DNA of 64,000 bases. Origin: JBOHUC01 sp050733935. Its GTDB lineage: Bacteria > Eisenbacteria > RBG-16-71-46 > DASYSL01. The position numbers were made by a program, and so were the translations under genes. The DNA lies in assembly GCA_050733935.1 (NCBI GenBank), contig JBOHUC010000055.1, forward strand, positions 1 to 64,000, read 5' to 3'. Each line of letters starts with the position of its first letter. Position 1 is the stretch's first letter. The notes under the pieces are model-generated. The model saw nothing but the letters and a program-made list of their open reading frames with translations, made no database searches and was not told the origin of the DNA. Positions 54,103 through 63,078 of this stretch are shown here, in pieces.

Positions 54103-55724
54103 TTGACCACCACCACGGCACCCTTCGCCTCGTCCGTCCGGCCGTCGGGATAGGTGACGATCATGCGCGCGACGTAGGGCCCGTCGCCGACTGAGTTCCC
54201 GTCGTCATCGCGCAGGTTCCACGCGATCTCCTGATCGGTGAGCGTCGAGGAGGAGGTGAGCGTTCGCACGAGCCGGCCGCCGAGGGTCCGGACTTCGATC
54301 ACCACGGATCGCGGCGCGGTCGAGAGATTCACCGAGAAGACGTCGCCGGGGCCGAACCGCTCGGACGCATGGAATCCCGGCTGCTCGGCGCGCACGACCA
54401 CGATCGGACCGGCCACCGCGGACAGGTTTCCGGCCGCGTCGAGCCCCTGGAGCGTGAACGAATTCGAGCCGGGATCGAGCGCGATCGTGCGTCGCATGGG
54501 CGAGACGGATCGCGGCGGGAGCTCGGTGCCGCTCCGGAACAGCAGGATGTTCGTGGCCCCCGTCGCCGAGGCCACAATCTCGATCGAGTTCCGATCCGTA
54601 CTCGCCGGGAGCGGCGGGTTCACCACCGGGACCGACGGCGCCGTCGTGTCGAGGTTGAAGCGCTGGCTCTGGTGCGGCGTGCCCACGAGCGGAACGCCTC
54701 CCGTCCCGCTGCTCTCGGCGCGCGCGACGAAGTAATACGCGCCGTCGGGGGCGATCACCCCTGTGCTGTCGAGCCCGTCCCACGCGAACGTGTACTCGCC
54801 GGTCGCGGCGGGCGCGTCGTACAGGCGGACGAACGCCGAGTCCTCGGCCTGTGTGGCGTTCTTCGCGCGCCGGACCTGGACTTCGAGACGCGACGTCGCC
54901 GCATCGAGCGTGACACCGACCTCCGTGCTGTCCTGCACGGCGTCCGCATTGGGGGAGAAATTGAGCGGCGAGACCGTGCCGAGCACGAGGTCGCTCGTGT
55001 TTCGGTACGTCACCGTGATGATCGGCGTGACCGGCGAGCGGTTGAGTGCCTGGTCATGCGAGAGCGCATAGAAGTCGTTCGTGCCCTCGACCAGGTCCAC
55101 GGTTCCTGCGTCGAAGGCGAACAGCGTGTCGGTGAAGCTCGAGGCGACGTGAATCGTCCGGTGGAGAACGCCGTTCCAGAAGATCGAGAGCGAATCCGCG
55201 CCGGGCGCGTTGCCCGTGAGCGGGAGGACCGAATCGGTCGTCTCGAGGCCCGCGGGCGGCGGCGACGAAAACACGGGCATCCGCGGCGGCGTCGTATCGA
55301 GCGTCACCGTAACGGTGCGAATCGAGCGAATCGTGTCGTCGGTCGCGCGCGTCTGGAAGATGTCGACGAAGTACGACGAATCGCGCGCGATCACGCCCGT
55401 GCTGTCCCGCCCGTCCCACACGAACGAATCGGGACCGGCCGGACGCGCTCCGAACGGGACGATGAGAAGCGTGTCCAGGGTGCCGATCCCGGTTTGGCGC
55501 ACTCTCAGGAAGAGGGCCGGCGCGACGTCCGTCAGGACCCACTTGATGGCGGTCGTATCGCGCACCGAGTTGCCGTTCGGGGAGAAGTGCGTGGGGTTTG
55601 CGCTCGGGCGATCGACGGCCCCGCGGGCGATCGTGGCAAGGCCGAGAGGGAGGGCGAGAATTCCCGCCATCCCCATGAGTAGAAGCCGCTTGTCGATTCG
55701 GGCTCGGAATGGACGGGAAAGCAC
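54099..55724 (-). CDS. Secreted repeat protein with FlgD-type Ig domain
   Basis: The 541-residue protein has a signal segment after a basic start (RPFRARIDKRLLLMGMAGIL). Two copies of a module contain FSPNGNSVRD / NFSPNADAVQDS and YVWDG-like turns, and a C-terminal FlgD Ig-like domain follows (SVVIEVRTLGGRLVRTL, EIAWNLRDDDGNSVGDGPYVARM). Such C-terminal domains are common in FCB surface proteins and are sometimes sorting signals. GTG 55724 lacks a good ribosome site; ATG 55676 is an alternative. It lies next to the PorV-like barrel. Confidence 0.75.
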   Translation of the reverse strand: MLSRPFRARIDKRLLLMGMAGILALPLGLATIARGAVDRPSANPTHFSPNGNSVRDTTAIKWVLTDVAPALFLRVRQTGIGTLDTLLIVPFGARPAGPDSFVWDGRDSTGVIARDSSYFVDIFQTRATDDTIRSIRTVTVTLDTTPPRMPVFSSPPPAGLETTDSVLPLTGNAPGADSLSIFWNGVLHRTIHVASSFTDTLFAFDAGTVDLVEGTNDFYALSHDQALNRSPVTPIITVTYRNTSDLVLGTVSPLNFSPNADAVQDSTEVGVTLDAATSRLEVQVRRAKNATQAEDSAFVRLYDAPAATGEYTFAWDGLDSTGVIAPDGAYYFVARAESSGTGGVPLVGTPHQSQRFNLDTTAPSVPVVNPPLPASTDRNSIEIVASATGATNILLFRSGTELPPRSVSPMRRTIALDPGSNSFTLQGLDAAGNLSAVAGPIVVVRAEQPGFHASERFGPGDVFSVNLSTAPRSVVIEVRTLGGRLVRTLTSSSTLTDQEIAWNLRDDDGNSVGDGPYVARMIVTYPDGRTDEAKGAVVVVK

Positions 55725-55763
55725 GCCGCGCAGTTTGGCACAACGGATGGCGGGAAAGAAAGC

Positions 55764-55791
55764 AGGGCTTCCCCCGATGGGAGGAAGCCCT
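55764..55791 (-). terminator. Hairpin in leader of the FlgD-Ig gene
   Basis: A 9-base stem (AGGGCTTCC) with a 10-base loop is followed on the minus strand by GCTTTCTTTCC. It lies 40 bases before the chosen start, so it may be an attenuator rather than a simple terminator. Confidence 0.45.
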
Positions 55792-56003
55792 CCAGCACCT
55801 CGCCAGGCCAAAAACCCGGGCTCTCGGGCCAACCGCGGTCCAGCGCTCGGATTGTGGCTCAATCTTCGATCCAAATCGCGGGGGCCGTCCAGTTCTCGAG
55901 ATGCGGCGGCAGAATATCCTCGATACCTCTGAAAGTCAAGATTTTGCTGAGGTTTTTGGTCGTTTTTGTGTTCCATACTGCTCAATTCATCGATCAAAAC
56001 GGA
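55792..56003. other. Intergenic region, nothing clear
   Basis: With its flanking hairpins this forms a 425-base gap (55725-56149) between two minus-strand surface-protein genes. It is less GC-rich around 55930-56000 and should hold the promoter for 54099-55724. No tRNA, known riboswitch or convincing -35/-10 was recognised. Confidence 0.35.
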
Positions 56004-56027
56004 ACGGGGGACCCGAAGGTCCCCCGT
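56004..56027 (-). terminator. Rho-independent terminator of 56150-58015
   Basis: A perfect 10-base stem (ACGGGGGACC) closes with a TTCG tetraloop on the minus strand, followed by TCCGTTTTGATC. It lies 120 bases past the stop codon at 56150. Confidence 0.75.
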
Positions 56028-56149
56028 GCCGCGCGTTGCCCGAATGGAGGTAGGTCACACTGCTTGCTTTGCTCCAGCGTGTTGCTGGTTACTGCTCCCT
56101 GCCCAGTCGTACTCCGGTTCCCGGGCCGGGTTCCGCGGAACTCAGGATT

Positions 56150-58015
56150 TCACCGAAGCCAGACGATTCGCCGGAAGAGGATGCTCCCGGCCGCCTCGAA
56201 GCGCGCGAAGTAAAGGCCAGGGGCGGCGATCGAGCCGTCCTCGAGCATCCCGTCCCAGGCGTAGCTCGTGGGGCCCGCCGGCGTCGGACCGGTGCCGAGG
56301 TCCCGGACTCTCCGGCCCCTCGCGTCATAGAGCGATGCCCGCACGTCACCGGGGGTCGGCAGGTCGAGCTGGAAGCGGACCGTGGTCCCCATGCGGCACG
56401 GCGAAGGCCAGGGACCGGCGAGCGAGAGGCCCGGGACTCCGGGGCCCACGCCGATCAGGCTCGTGTCGTGGAAGTGCACGTTGCCGGTCACGAGCGAGGA
56501 CTTCTTCGAGTAGATGTACCAGAGGTATTCGCCGCTCCGGGGCGCGGTGAAGAGGAACGTCTCGATCCCGTTCTCCCCCTGCCATCCGCCCGGCGCATCG
56601 GCCCAGACATCCGAACCCGCGAGCGAATCAGCACGCGTGCCGTACGTGAAGTTCGGCTCGGCGATCGTGGGGCCGTAGACGGAGAGTGCGGCATCCCCCG
56701 TGGTCCCGAAGGTCGGCTCGAAGAAGAACTGATACTGCCGCCCGGCGGTGAGCTGGACACGCACACTCTTCCCGACGCGTCCGAGCAGGCTGAACGGCTG
56801 GAACACTCCCTGGTCGAGCGTTCCCATCCCGTACTCCCAGTCCATCGTGTACCCGCCGAGCGGCCCGATCGAGGCCATGAGCACGTACGCCGTGTCCTCG
56901 GGCACGTTCGCGTAGTTCCCGACGATGAAGTCGACGATTCCTTCCTCGGCGCTCGAATGAAGGAGCAGCGACACGAAATCGGGGCGGGTGTAGAGGCGAA
57001 GGTCGGCGTCGGCCGCGACGGCGGGCCGGAGCGCGACCACCGACCAGCCCTGGGGCTGGGTCGGAATGAAGTAGTGATCGCGCTGTGTGGCGGCGCCGAA
57101 GTTCTGGGGGAGGCCTGCCGTGAGCGCGTGATCCAGCCGGACGTTGATCCCAATGCTCGCCGTCGCGCCCGGGGTGTTCGACCACACGACGACGCAGACC
57201 GTGTCGGTCGACGTGGCCTTGAAGAGGACCGCTTCGCCCACGTCCGCGCCGCGAATGTCGGCTTCGGTGATCGCCTGCGGGCGGCCGACGGCGGCGGTCG
57301 GGCTACCGTCGGTCTTGAGCACCGCGAGACCAAAGTTCGGGCTCCCGAACGGTGCCGTGACCGAGAGCGCGACGCGATACGACAGGTTCGAGGTCACCGG
57401 CAGGTTGAATGCACGGACGATCTGGCCCGAGCTCCACAGGGCGTTGAACGATCCCAGGGCGAGGGTCGTGGTCGCGCAGTCGTACTGCACGCACATCTCG
57501 CCGCTCCCGCTCACGCGATCGGCGCGCGTGTAGAACGTTCCGGCCGGGGTGTGGTGGAAGTCGAGCGCGACGAAGTCCACCCCGGTGTTGCCGGAAACGT
57601 TGGAGGAGGCGATCTCCTGTGTGCGTCCCGGATCGCCGAAGAGCCGGATCCGCGGGTCACCCGTCGCGGCCGTCGAGCGCACTGCGACGACCGCCCAGGT
57701 GGGCGTGGCCTGCGAGAACTGGTCGTCCTTGGGAGAGGTGCTCGAGCACGACGCCGTGCCGCAGACGAGTGTCGCTGCGTCCGCGTTCCGAACCGCGATG
57801 ATCGAAAACTCGAGGCCGACGCTCTGGAGCACGCCCGAAAGCATGAACGCGAGCCAGACGACGAGGGCGGTGGCGACCGTGAGGAGAACGAGGCGGGGAA
57901 ACTGCACCGAGCGGCGATCTACACGTTCCGCTCGGACACGTCGATGCCAGCGAGCAATGAATTCCTGCGACAGGGCGTCTCGCACCCGATCCCCCCGACC
58001 AGTTGGGAATGACAT
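56150..58015 (-). CDS. Large surface protein with C-terminal FlgD/T9SS-like domain
   Basis: The 621-residue protein has a basic N-terminus (about 1-40) and one membrane helix near 41-65 (LVLLTVATALVVWLAFML), then long beta-rich regions with repeated G-D-P-R-I-R-L, Y-V-L and pre-peptidase-like sandwiches. The C-terminal 85 residues form an FlgD-like domain (VRFQLDLPTPGDVRASLYDARG, APGLYFARFEAAG, FRRIVWLR), the type that ends many FCB surface proteins. The function is unknown. A 22-base palindrome lies 7 bases before the start codon. Confidence 0.7.
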   Translation of the reverse strand: MSFPTGRGDRVRDALSQEFIARWHRRVRAERVDRRSVQFPRLVLLTVATALVVWLAFMLSGVLQSVGLEFSIIAVRNADAATLVCGTASCSSTSPKDDQFSQATPTWAVVAVRSTAATGDPRIRLFGDPGRTQEIASSNVSGNTGVDFVALDFHHTPAGTFYTRADRVSGSGEMCVQYDCATTTLALGSFNALWSSGQIVRAFNLPVTSNLSYRVALSVTAPFGSPNFGLAVLKTDGSPTAAVGRPQAITEADIRGADVGEAVLFKATSTDTVCVVVWSNTPGATASIGINVRLDHALTAGLPQNFGAATQRDHYFIPTQPQGWSVVALRPAVAADADLRLYTRPDFVSLLLHSSAEEGIVDFIVGNYANVPEDTAYVLMASIGPLGGYTMDWEYGMGTLDQGVFQPFSLLGRVGKSVRVQLTAGRQYQFFFEPTFGTTGDAALSVYGPTIAEPNFTYGTRADSLAGSDVWADAPGGWQGENGIETFLFTAPRSGEYLWYIYSKKSSLVTGNVHFHDTSLIGVGPGVPGLSLAGPWPSPCRMGTTVRFQLDLPTPGDVRASLYDARGRRVRDLGTGPTPAGPTSYAWDGMLEDGSIAAPGLYFARFEAAGSILFRRIVWLR

Positions 58016-58022
58016 TTCAATC

Positions 58023-58044
58023 CCGCAGGTGAATTCACCTGCGG
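58023..58044. repeat. Perfect 22-base palindrome before a start codon
   Basis: The half-site CCGCAGGTGAA is mirrored without a spacer, centred on GAATTC. It lies 8-29 bases upstream of ATG 58015 (minus strand), where the ribosome site should be. It is either an operator or an RNA hairpin that hides translation initiation. Confidence 0.75.
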
Positions 58045-58117
58045 CTCCGCGCCCTGGTGAGGTGCAGCAAGTGTATCAGAAGTGGTCATGAGCCCGATCC
58101 GCCAATTCTTCCGCTGT

Positions 58118-58244
58118 GCTCGGAAGATTGAGGATCACGGGAAGGAGCCTTGAAAACAGCGTGTGGGTTGCCTGGGATTTCAGCCAACCGCGGCAACCGG
58201 TGGCCGGTCACCCGGTTCGTGGATCCATCCTCAATCTTCAGAGC
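58118..58244. repeat. 127-base element with 18-base terminal inverted repeats
   Basis: The ends are GCTCGGAAGATTGAGGAT (58118-58135) and the complement of GCTCTGAAGATTGAGGAT (58227-58244), 17 of 18 identical. The interior carries further pairing blocks (GGTTGCC with GGCAACC). It lies between the mlaD stop (58251) and the promoter region of 58015. There is no coding capacity and no clear target duplication. It could be a MITE-like element, a large terminator or a structured RNA. Confidence 0.65.
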
Positions 58245-58250
58245 ACCGCG

Positions 58251-59183
58251 CTAGAAAACGCTGAACTTGAAGTAGCGGCTGGGGTTGGCCTGGATGTCCG
58301 CCATGAGTTTGTCGAGCCGCCCCAGGGACTGCTCGAGGTTGCGGTAGAGCGCCTCGTCCCGGGAGAGCTTGCCCAGGTTCCCCTCCCCCCGCTCGATCCG
58401 GGCCAGCGTGGTGTCGAGCCGGGCGGTCGCCCCGCTCAGGTTCCGGTACAGGGCGGGGTCTTTGGCAAGGAGCCCGAGCGATCCCTCGCCGCGCTCGATC
58501 CGCTTGCCCAGGGTGTCGAGCGTGGTGGCGACCGAGACCAGCGATCGGCGCATCGCCGTCTGGCTCTCGTCGACGTGGAGGGCCAGGGACTGAACCTGCC
58601 GCACGGTCGAATTGAGGCTCGTGTAGAGCTCGTCGGACGCCGTGAGCCGCCCGAGCGTCCCCTCCCCGCGGCGGATCCGCTTCACAGCCACGTTGAGCTC
58701 GGTCATCGTGCTGTCCAGCATCTCGACGATTTTCTGGCCGCGCGCCAGGACTTCGGCCAGGTCGGTCGGGGGCTCGGAGCGGAGCGTGTCTCCGTTCCGC
58801 ACGGCCGGCGCGCGCGAATCGCCGGGCGTGACTTCCATGAACTTCTCGCCGAAGACGTTGAGCGCCTGGATCCGGACGCGCGAGTCGCGCCGGATGAACG
58901 GCCACACGCGCTCTCCGACCGTGAGCGTGACTGCGACGTGGGAGGAATCCCCGGAGCGCGCGAAGTCGAGGCTTTTCACGGTGCCGACCTCGACGCCCTG
59001 GAACCAGATCGGAGCCCCCGAGACCACGCCCTGCACATTGGGGAATGTGGAATGCAGCGTGTAGGTCTTCTTGAACAGGTTGGTGCCGCCCTGGATCGAC
59101 GCCCACAGGAAGAGCGCGAGCGCGACGAAGATGAGGAGCCCGAGTCGCAGCTCGCCCCAGCGAATGTCCCCGGATCGCTTCAT
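58251..59183 (-). CDS. mlaD: MlaD-type MCE lipid-binding protein
   Basis: The 310-residue protein has one N-terminal membrane helix (LGLLIFVALALFLW), then the MCE domain (VQGVVSGAPIWFQGVEVGTV, about 45-125), followed by a long helical tail with repeats of the type RGEG-x-LG-x-L-x-x-D-x-x-LY-x-x-L. The protein ends SRYFKFSVF, as in many MCE proteins. It forms periplasmic rings that carry phospholipids between membranes. Its ATG overlaps the mlaF stop by 4 bases. Confidence 0.93.
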   Translation of the reverse strand: MKRSGDIRWGELRLGLLIFVALALFLWASIQGGTNLFKKTYTLHSTFPNVQGVVSGAPIWFQGVEVGTVKSLDFARSGDSSHVAVTLTVGERVWPFIRRDSRVRIQALNVFGEKFMEVTPGDSRAPAVRNGDTLRSEPPTDLAEVLARGQKIVEMLDSTMTELNVAVKRIRRGEGTLGRLTASDELYTSLNSTVRQVQSLALHVDESQTAMRRSLVSVATTLDTLGKRIERGEGSLGLLAKDPALYRNLSGATARLDTTLARIERGEGNLGKLSRDEALYRNLEQSLGRLDKLMADIQANPSRYFKFSVF

Positions 59184-59974
59184 GGTTTCTCGGCCCCCCC
59201 GGCCGGGACGATGTCGAAGTTGTCGACCGCAGCCTCGAGGCTGCGACGGAACGGCGCGAGGAAGCGCCGGAGCTCGGGATCGGTGCTCTTCGCGAGCGCC
59301 CGCGCGTCCCCCTCGAAGTGAACGGTCCGGTCGAACAGAAACAGATAATCCGTTCCGACCTTGAGCGCATCCGGAATCTGGTGCGTGACCACGATCGACG
59401 TGAGCCCGAGGTCGTTCTGGAGCTTGAGAATCGCGTCGGTTACGAGCTCGAGCGAGTTCGGGTCGAGGCCGGTCGTGGGCTCGTCGTACAGGATGATCCG
59501 GGGCTGCCCGGAGGCGAGCGCGCGGGCGATCGCGACCCTTCGTTGCATGCCGAGCGAAAGCTCGTCCGGCATCGAGTCGACGAGGTCCACGTCGAGTCCG
59601 ACGATCGAGAGCTTCTCGCGCGCGATGCGCTCGACCTCGTCCTCGCCCGCGTCGCTGTTCTCGAACAGCCAGTAGCCGATGTTCTCGCCCACGGTGAGCG
59701 AATCGAACAGGGCGCCGTCCTGGAATACCATGCCGATGCCCTGGCGGATCTTGTTCAGGTCGTCGGCGTCGGCCGTGACCACGCTCTGTCCGTCGATCCT
59801 GATGTCCCCGCGGTCGGGGCGCACGAGGCCCAGGATGAGGCGGAGCGCCGTGCTCTTGCCGATCCCCGACGGCCCGAGGATGATCTTCGTCGTGCCCCGC
59901 GGCACCTGGAACGAGACGTCCTCGAGAATCAGCCGTCCACCGATCGAGAAGTCCACGTGTTCGAAGCGGATCAT
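59180..59974 (-). CDS. mlaF: Phospholipid transporter ATPase MlaF
   Basis: The 264-residue ABC ATPase has Walker A GPSGIGKST (33-41), Q-loop MVFQDGALFDSLTV, signature LSLGMQRRVA (a Gly-Met variant usual for MlaF), Walker B IILYDEP and H-loop VTHQ. It powers MlaE. It lies 7 bases downstream of mlaE and overlaps mlaD. Confidence 0.95.
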   Translation of the reverse strand: MIRFEHVDFSIGGRLILEDVSFQVPRGTTKIILGPSGIGKSTALRLILGLVRPDRGDIRIDGQSVVTADADDLNKIRQGIGMVFQDGALFDSLTVGENIGYWLFENSDAGEDEVERIAREKLSIVGLDVDLVDSMPDELSLGMQRRVAIARALASGQPRIILYDEPTTGLDPNSLELVTDAILKLQNDLGLTSIVVTHQIPDALKVGTDYLFLFDRTVHFEGDARALAKSTDPELRRFLAPFRRSLEAAVDNFDIVPAGGAEKP

Positions 59975-59981
59975 CGCGGCC

Positions 59982-60767
59982 TCACCAGCGCAGGATCGCG
60001 AACAGCACGCGCGTCAGGATAAAATCGCCGATGAGGATCATGACCGAGGCGATCGTGACGGACTCGGTCGTGGACCGCCCCACGCCGCGCGCCCCGCCCG
60101 AGCTCGTGAACCCCTTCCAGCACCCGATGAGCGCGATCAGGGCCGCGAAGACGGCCGGTTTGACGAGGCCGATCAGGATCGTACCGTAGGTCAGATTGTG
60201 CTGCACCTGCTGCCAGTACAGGTTGAGCGAGATGTGCGCCACGAAGTGGGCCATGATCGCCCCGCCGATGATCGCAATCATGTCTCCCAGGATGACGAGC
60301 ATCGGGAGCATGAAGAGGAGCGCGACGAAGCGCGGCACCGCGAGCTTGCGTATCGGGTCCGTGCCGAACGCAACCAGGGCATCGATCTGGTTCGCACTCT
60401 TCATCGCTCCGATCTCGGCCGTGAACCCGGACGCGAGGCGCGCGGCGACCACGAGCCCGATCAGATCGGGACCGAGGGCGCGCACGACCGAGATCGTCAT
60501 GAGCATGCCGAGAAGCGTGGTCGAGCCCGTCTCGGCGAGCTGGCGCGAGAACTGGAGACCCAGGGCCTGGCCGGCGAAGAACGCGGAGATGAGGGCCAGG
60601 TGGAGGGAGCCCACGCCCGAGTGGTAGGCCTGCTCGTACGTGTCTCTGAAATAGAACGGCGGCCGGAAGCAGCGCACGATGACCCGCCCCGAGAAAAGAG
60701 CGAGGTCCTGGAGCCCCATGAGGAAACGGGCGAATCCCGACAGGAGACCGTTCAGGAGCCCTAGCAT
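59982..60767 (-). CDS. mlaE: Phospholipid transporter permease MlaE
   Basis: The 261-residue protein has five to six helices and the MlaE family signature (GLVVAARLASGFTAEIGAMKSANQIDAL, quoted in parts: ARLASGFTAEIG, QIDALVAFGTDP). It forms the membrane channel of the MlaFED complex with MlaF and MlaD. No mlaB or mlaC gene is present, which is normal outside Proteobacteria. It is the first gene of the mlaE-mlaF-mlaD operon. Confidence 0.95.
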   Translation of the reverse strand: MLGLLNGLLSGFARFLMGLQDLALFSGRVIVRCFRPPFYFRDTYEQAYHSGVGSLHLALISAFFAGQALGLQFSRQLAETGSTTLLGMLMTISVVRALGPDLIGLVVAARLASGFTAEIGAMKSANQIDALVAFGTDPIRKLAVPRFVALLFMLPMLVILGDMIAIIGGAIMAHFVAHISLNLYWQQVQHNLTYGTILIGLVKPAVFAALIALIGCWKGFTSSGGARGVGRSTTESVTIASVMILIGDFILTRVLFAILRW

Positions 60768-60881
60768 GCGCCCTCCACAGGTCCGGCATCATACCCGCGG
60801 CCGTCGCGGCCGGGCAATGCGCGTCCGCGAGCGTTGGCGAACCGGCTTGGGGCCCTGCGGCGCGATCCGTAAGATGCGCGC

Positions 60882-62315
60882 ATGAGCTTTTTCACGCGTG
60901 ACGAGCTTCGGGTCGTGGGCGGCACGAGTGCCGCGTACGCGCTCCGCATGCTCGGCCTCTACATGGCGCTCCCGGTCATGTCGACGTGGGCGGCCGCACT
61001 TCCGGGCGCGACCCCGTTTTTGGTCGGCATCGCGATCGGGGCGTACGGCCTGACGCAGGCCATCTTCCAGGTCCCGTTCGGGATCCTGGGGGATCTCCGC
61101 GGACGGCGGCTCGTCGTCATCCTCTCCATGCTCGTGTTCGCGCTCGGCTCGACGATCGTGGCCGGCGCCGGAACGATCTGGGTGGTCATTCTCGGGCGTC
61201 TCGTCCAGGGCGTGGGTGCCATGGCCTCGACTCTGATCGCGCTCATCGGCGACGCCACGCGTGACCACGTGCGAACGCGCGCGATGGCGCTCATGGGCGT
61301 GATCATTGGTCTCGCGTTCGCGGGCGGCTTCCTGCTCGGCCCGATCGCGGCGGCGCGATCCGGGGTGGGCTCGGTGTTCGCTCTCGCGGCCGTCCTTTCG
61401 CTCGCGGGCATGATCCTCTTCGAGCTCGCGGTGCCGAACCGGCTCGTGCCGCACTTCGTGCGGCTCAAGCGCAGGAATGTGGGTGCGGCCGCCGGAGGGT
61501 CCGTGCCCGCCGCGCGTGGGCAGACGCCGACCTGGTCCTGGGCCGAGGCACGCAGCGCACTCCGCCATCCGTCCGTTTTCGTCGTGGACGCAGGGATCTT
61601 CGTGCTCCATGCGGCCGTCACCGGACTCTTCGTGGTCGTGCCGTTCCTGCTCCAGGGTCTCGTCCGAACGCTCGACCTGTGGCGCGTGTACGCGCCGGTG
61701 CTCCTGATCGGCATGGTCGCAATGGTGATTGCGTCCCGCCAGGCCGACCGCCCGCGTCGCGGACGATGGATCCTTCGGGGCGGCGGCGCGCTCGTCGTGC
61801 TCGGGCTCGTCGCCCTCGCGGTCTATCACCGGAGCGCGCTTGCGATCACTCTCGGGCTCACGCTCTTCGTCGCGGGCTTCGCGTCCATCGAGCCCGTGCT
61901 CGCGTCGCTCCTCACGCGCTTCACGGGCAAGGGCGCGCGCGGCACGGCGGCGGGCGTGTTCAACATGGTGCAATTCACGGGCGCGTTCCTCGGCGGGGCG
62001 CTCGCGGGACTCGTCCTTCCACTCGGCCACGGCGCACCGCTCCTGCTCGCGGCCGCGTTCGTGCTCGCGTGGTGGTGTGCGATTGGCATCATGCGCGATC
62101 CGGACGACGTCATGGCCACGATCCTGCACGTGCCGCGGCTCGATGCCGACAACTGGCCGCGCGTCCGTCGCGCGCTGCTGGCGCATCCCGCCGTCCTCGA
62201 AGCGGAGTGGACCGGCGGCGAATCGCCCACCGTCCGCCACTGGGCGGATCGCGCGAGCGCGGGACAGCTCGAGGGCCTCGCGGAGAGCGCTACGGACGGT
62301 GGCCACGCCTCCTGA
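60882..62315 (+). CDS. MFS exporter, YajR-like, with C-terminal soluble domain
   Basis: The 477-residue protein has twelve helices. Motif A is GILGDLRGRR in loop 2-3, and MSTWAAALPGATPFLVGIA-type drug:H+ antiporter (DHA1) features are present. A central loop is rich in Gly/Ala. The C-terminal 65 residues (from about 410) form a beta-alpha-beta unit (TILHVPRLD, RRALLAHPAVLEAEW), comparable to the YAM domain of YajR. The substrate is unknown. It is divergent from the mla operon. Confidence 0.9.
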   Translation: MSFFTRDELRVVGGTSAAYALRMLGLYMALPVMSTWAAALPGATPFLVGIAIGAYGLTQAIFQVPFGILGDLRGRRLVVILSMLVFALGSTIVAGAGTIWVVILGRLVQGVGAMASTLIALIGDATRDHVRTRAMALMGVIIGLAFAGGFLLGPIAAARSGVGSVFALAAVLSLAGMILFELAVPNRLVPHFVRLKRRNVGAAAGGSVPAARGQTPTWSWAEARSALRHPSVFVVDAGIFVLHAAVTGLFVVVPFLLQGLVRTLDLWRVYAPVLLIGMVAMVIASRQADRPRRGRWILRGGGALVVLGLVALAVYHRSALAITLGLTLFVAGFASIEPVLASLLTRFTGKGARGTAAGVFNMVQFTGAFLGGALAGLVLPLGHGAPLLLAAAFVLAWWCAIGIMRDPDDVMATILHVPRLDADNWPRVRRALLAHPAVLEAEWTGGESPTVRHWADRASAGQLEGLAESATDGGHAS

Positions 62316-62346
62316 GCGCGGGTTATCCTTGCGCGGGAGGTCTTCC

Positions 62347-63078
62347 ATGAATCGATTCGCATCCCGGGCCCTGCCCCCTGCTTTCACTCCGGCCCTTCTG
62401 CTTGCGGTCTTTCTCGGCCTTTTAGGATCGGGTTCGGGCTCGGTCGCCCCGGCGCACGCGGCGTCCGACCTCAAGAGCGGCGAGCGCGCGGTCGTCTTCT
62501 CGCTCACCGGGCTCGACTGCAGCTCGTGCTTCGACGAAGTGCTCGCCGAGTGGAAGAAGGTCAAGGGCTTCAAGAAGGCGACGTTCGACCGCCGGACGGT
62601 CGAAGCGACGGTGGTCGCGGAGCAGGCCGTCGGAAACGAAACGCTCGTGGCCGCGGTCGAGCGCGCAGGCTTTAAGGCCTACGAGGGTCCGGGAAAGGGC
62701 GCGTGGCTCCCGCCCGAAGGGTTCCCCGACGGCTCGGACGTGACCGTCGCATCGAAGAAGGGCGAGGACGTGGGCGAGCTCGCTTCGCTCGCCGTGCCCG
62801 GCAAGGTCACGGTCGTCGACTTCTACGCGGACTGGTGCGGCCCCTGCCGCGCGGTCGACCGCCACATGGCGGGCGTGCTCGAATCGCGCAAGGACGTTGC
62901 GGTCCGGAAGCTCAACATCGTCGACTGGGACACGCCGGTCGCGAAGAAGCACTTGAAGGGCGTTTCGGGAATCCCCTACGTGGTCGTCTTCGGCAAGGAC
63001 GGAAAGCGCGTCTCGACGATCCAGGGCTTGAAGACTTCGAAGCTCGACGAAGCGATCGCGAAGGGCGGAGCGCGTTGA
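62347..63078 (+). CDS. Periplasmic HMA - thioredoxin fusion protein
   Basis: The 243-residue protein has a signal peptide (ALLLAVFLGLLGSGSG, cleavage near AHAA, residue 39). Residues 45-112 are a heavy-metal-associated domain with C58-S-S-C61 (GLDCSSC). Residues 135-243 are a thioredoxin fold with W-C164-G-P-C167-R and a cis-Pro (GIPYVVVF). It probably handles a thiol/metal couple in the periplasm. Its stop TGA overlaps the next start codon (TTG 63075), so it is co-translated with the outer-membrane barrel, a candidate redox partner. Confidence 0.9.
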   Translation: MNRFASRALPPAFTPALLLAVFLGLLGSGSGSVAPAHAASDLKSGERAVVFSLTGLDCSSCFDEVLAEWKKVKGFKKATFDRRTVEATVVAEQAVGNETLVAAVERAGFKAYEGPGKGAWLPPEGFPDGSDVTVASKKGEDVGELASLAVPGKVTVVDFYADWCGPCRAVDRHMAGVLESRKDVAVRKLNIVDWDTPVAKKHLKGVSGIPYVVVFGKDGKRVSTIQGLKTSKLDEAIAKGGAR

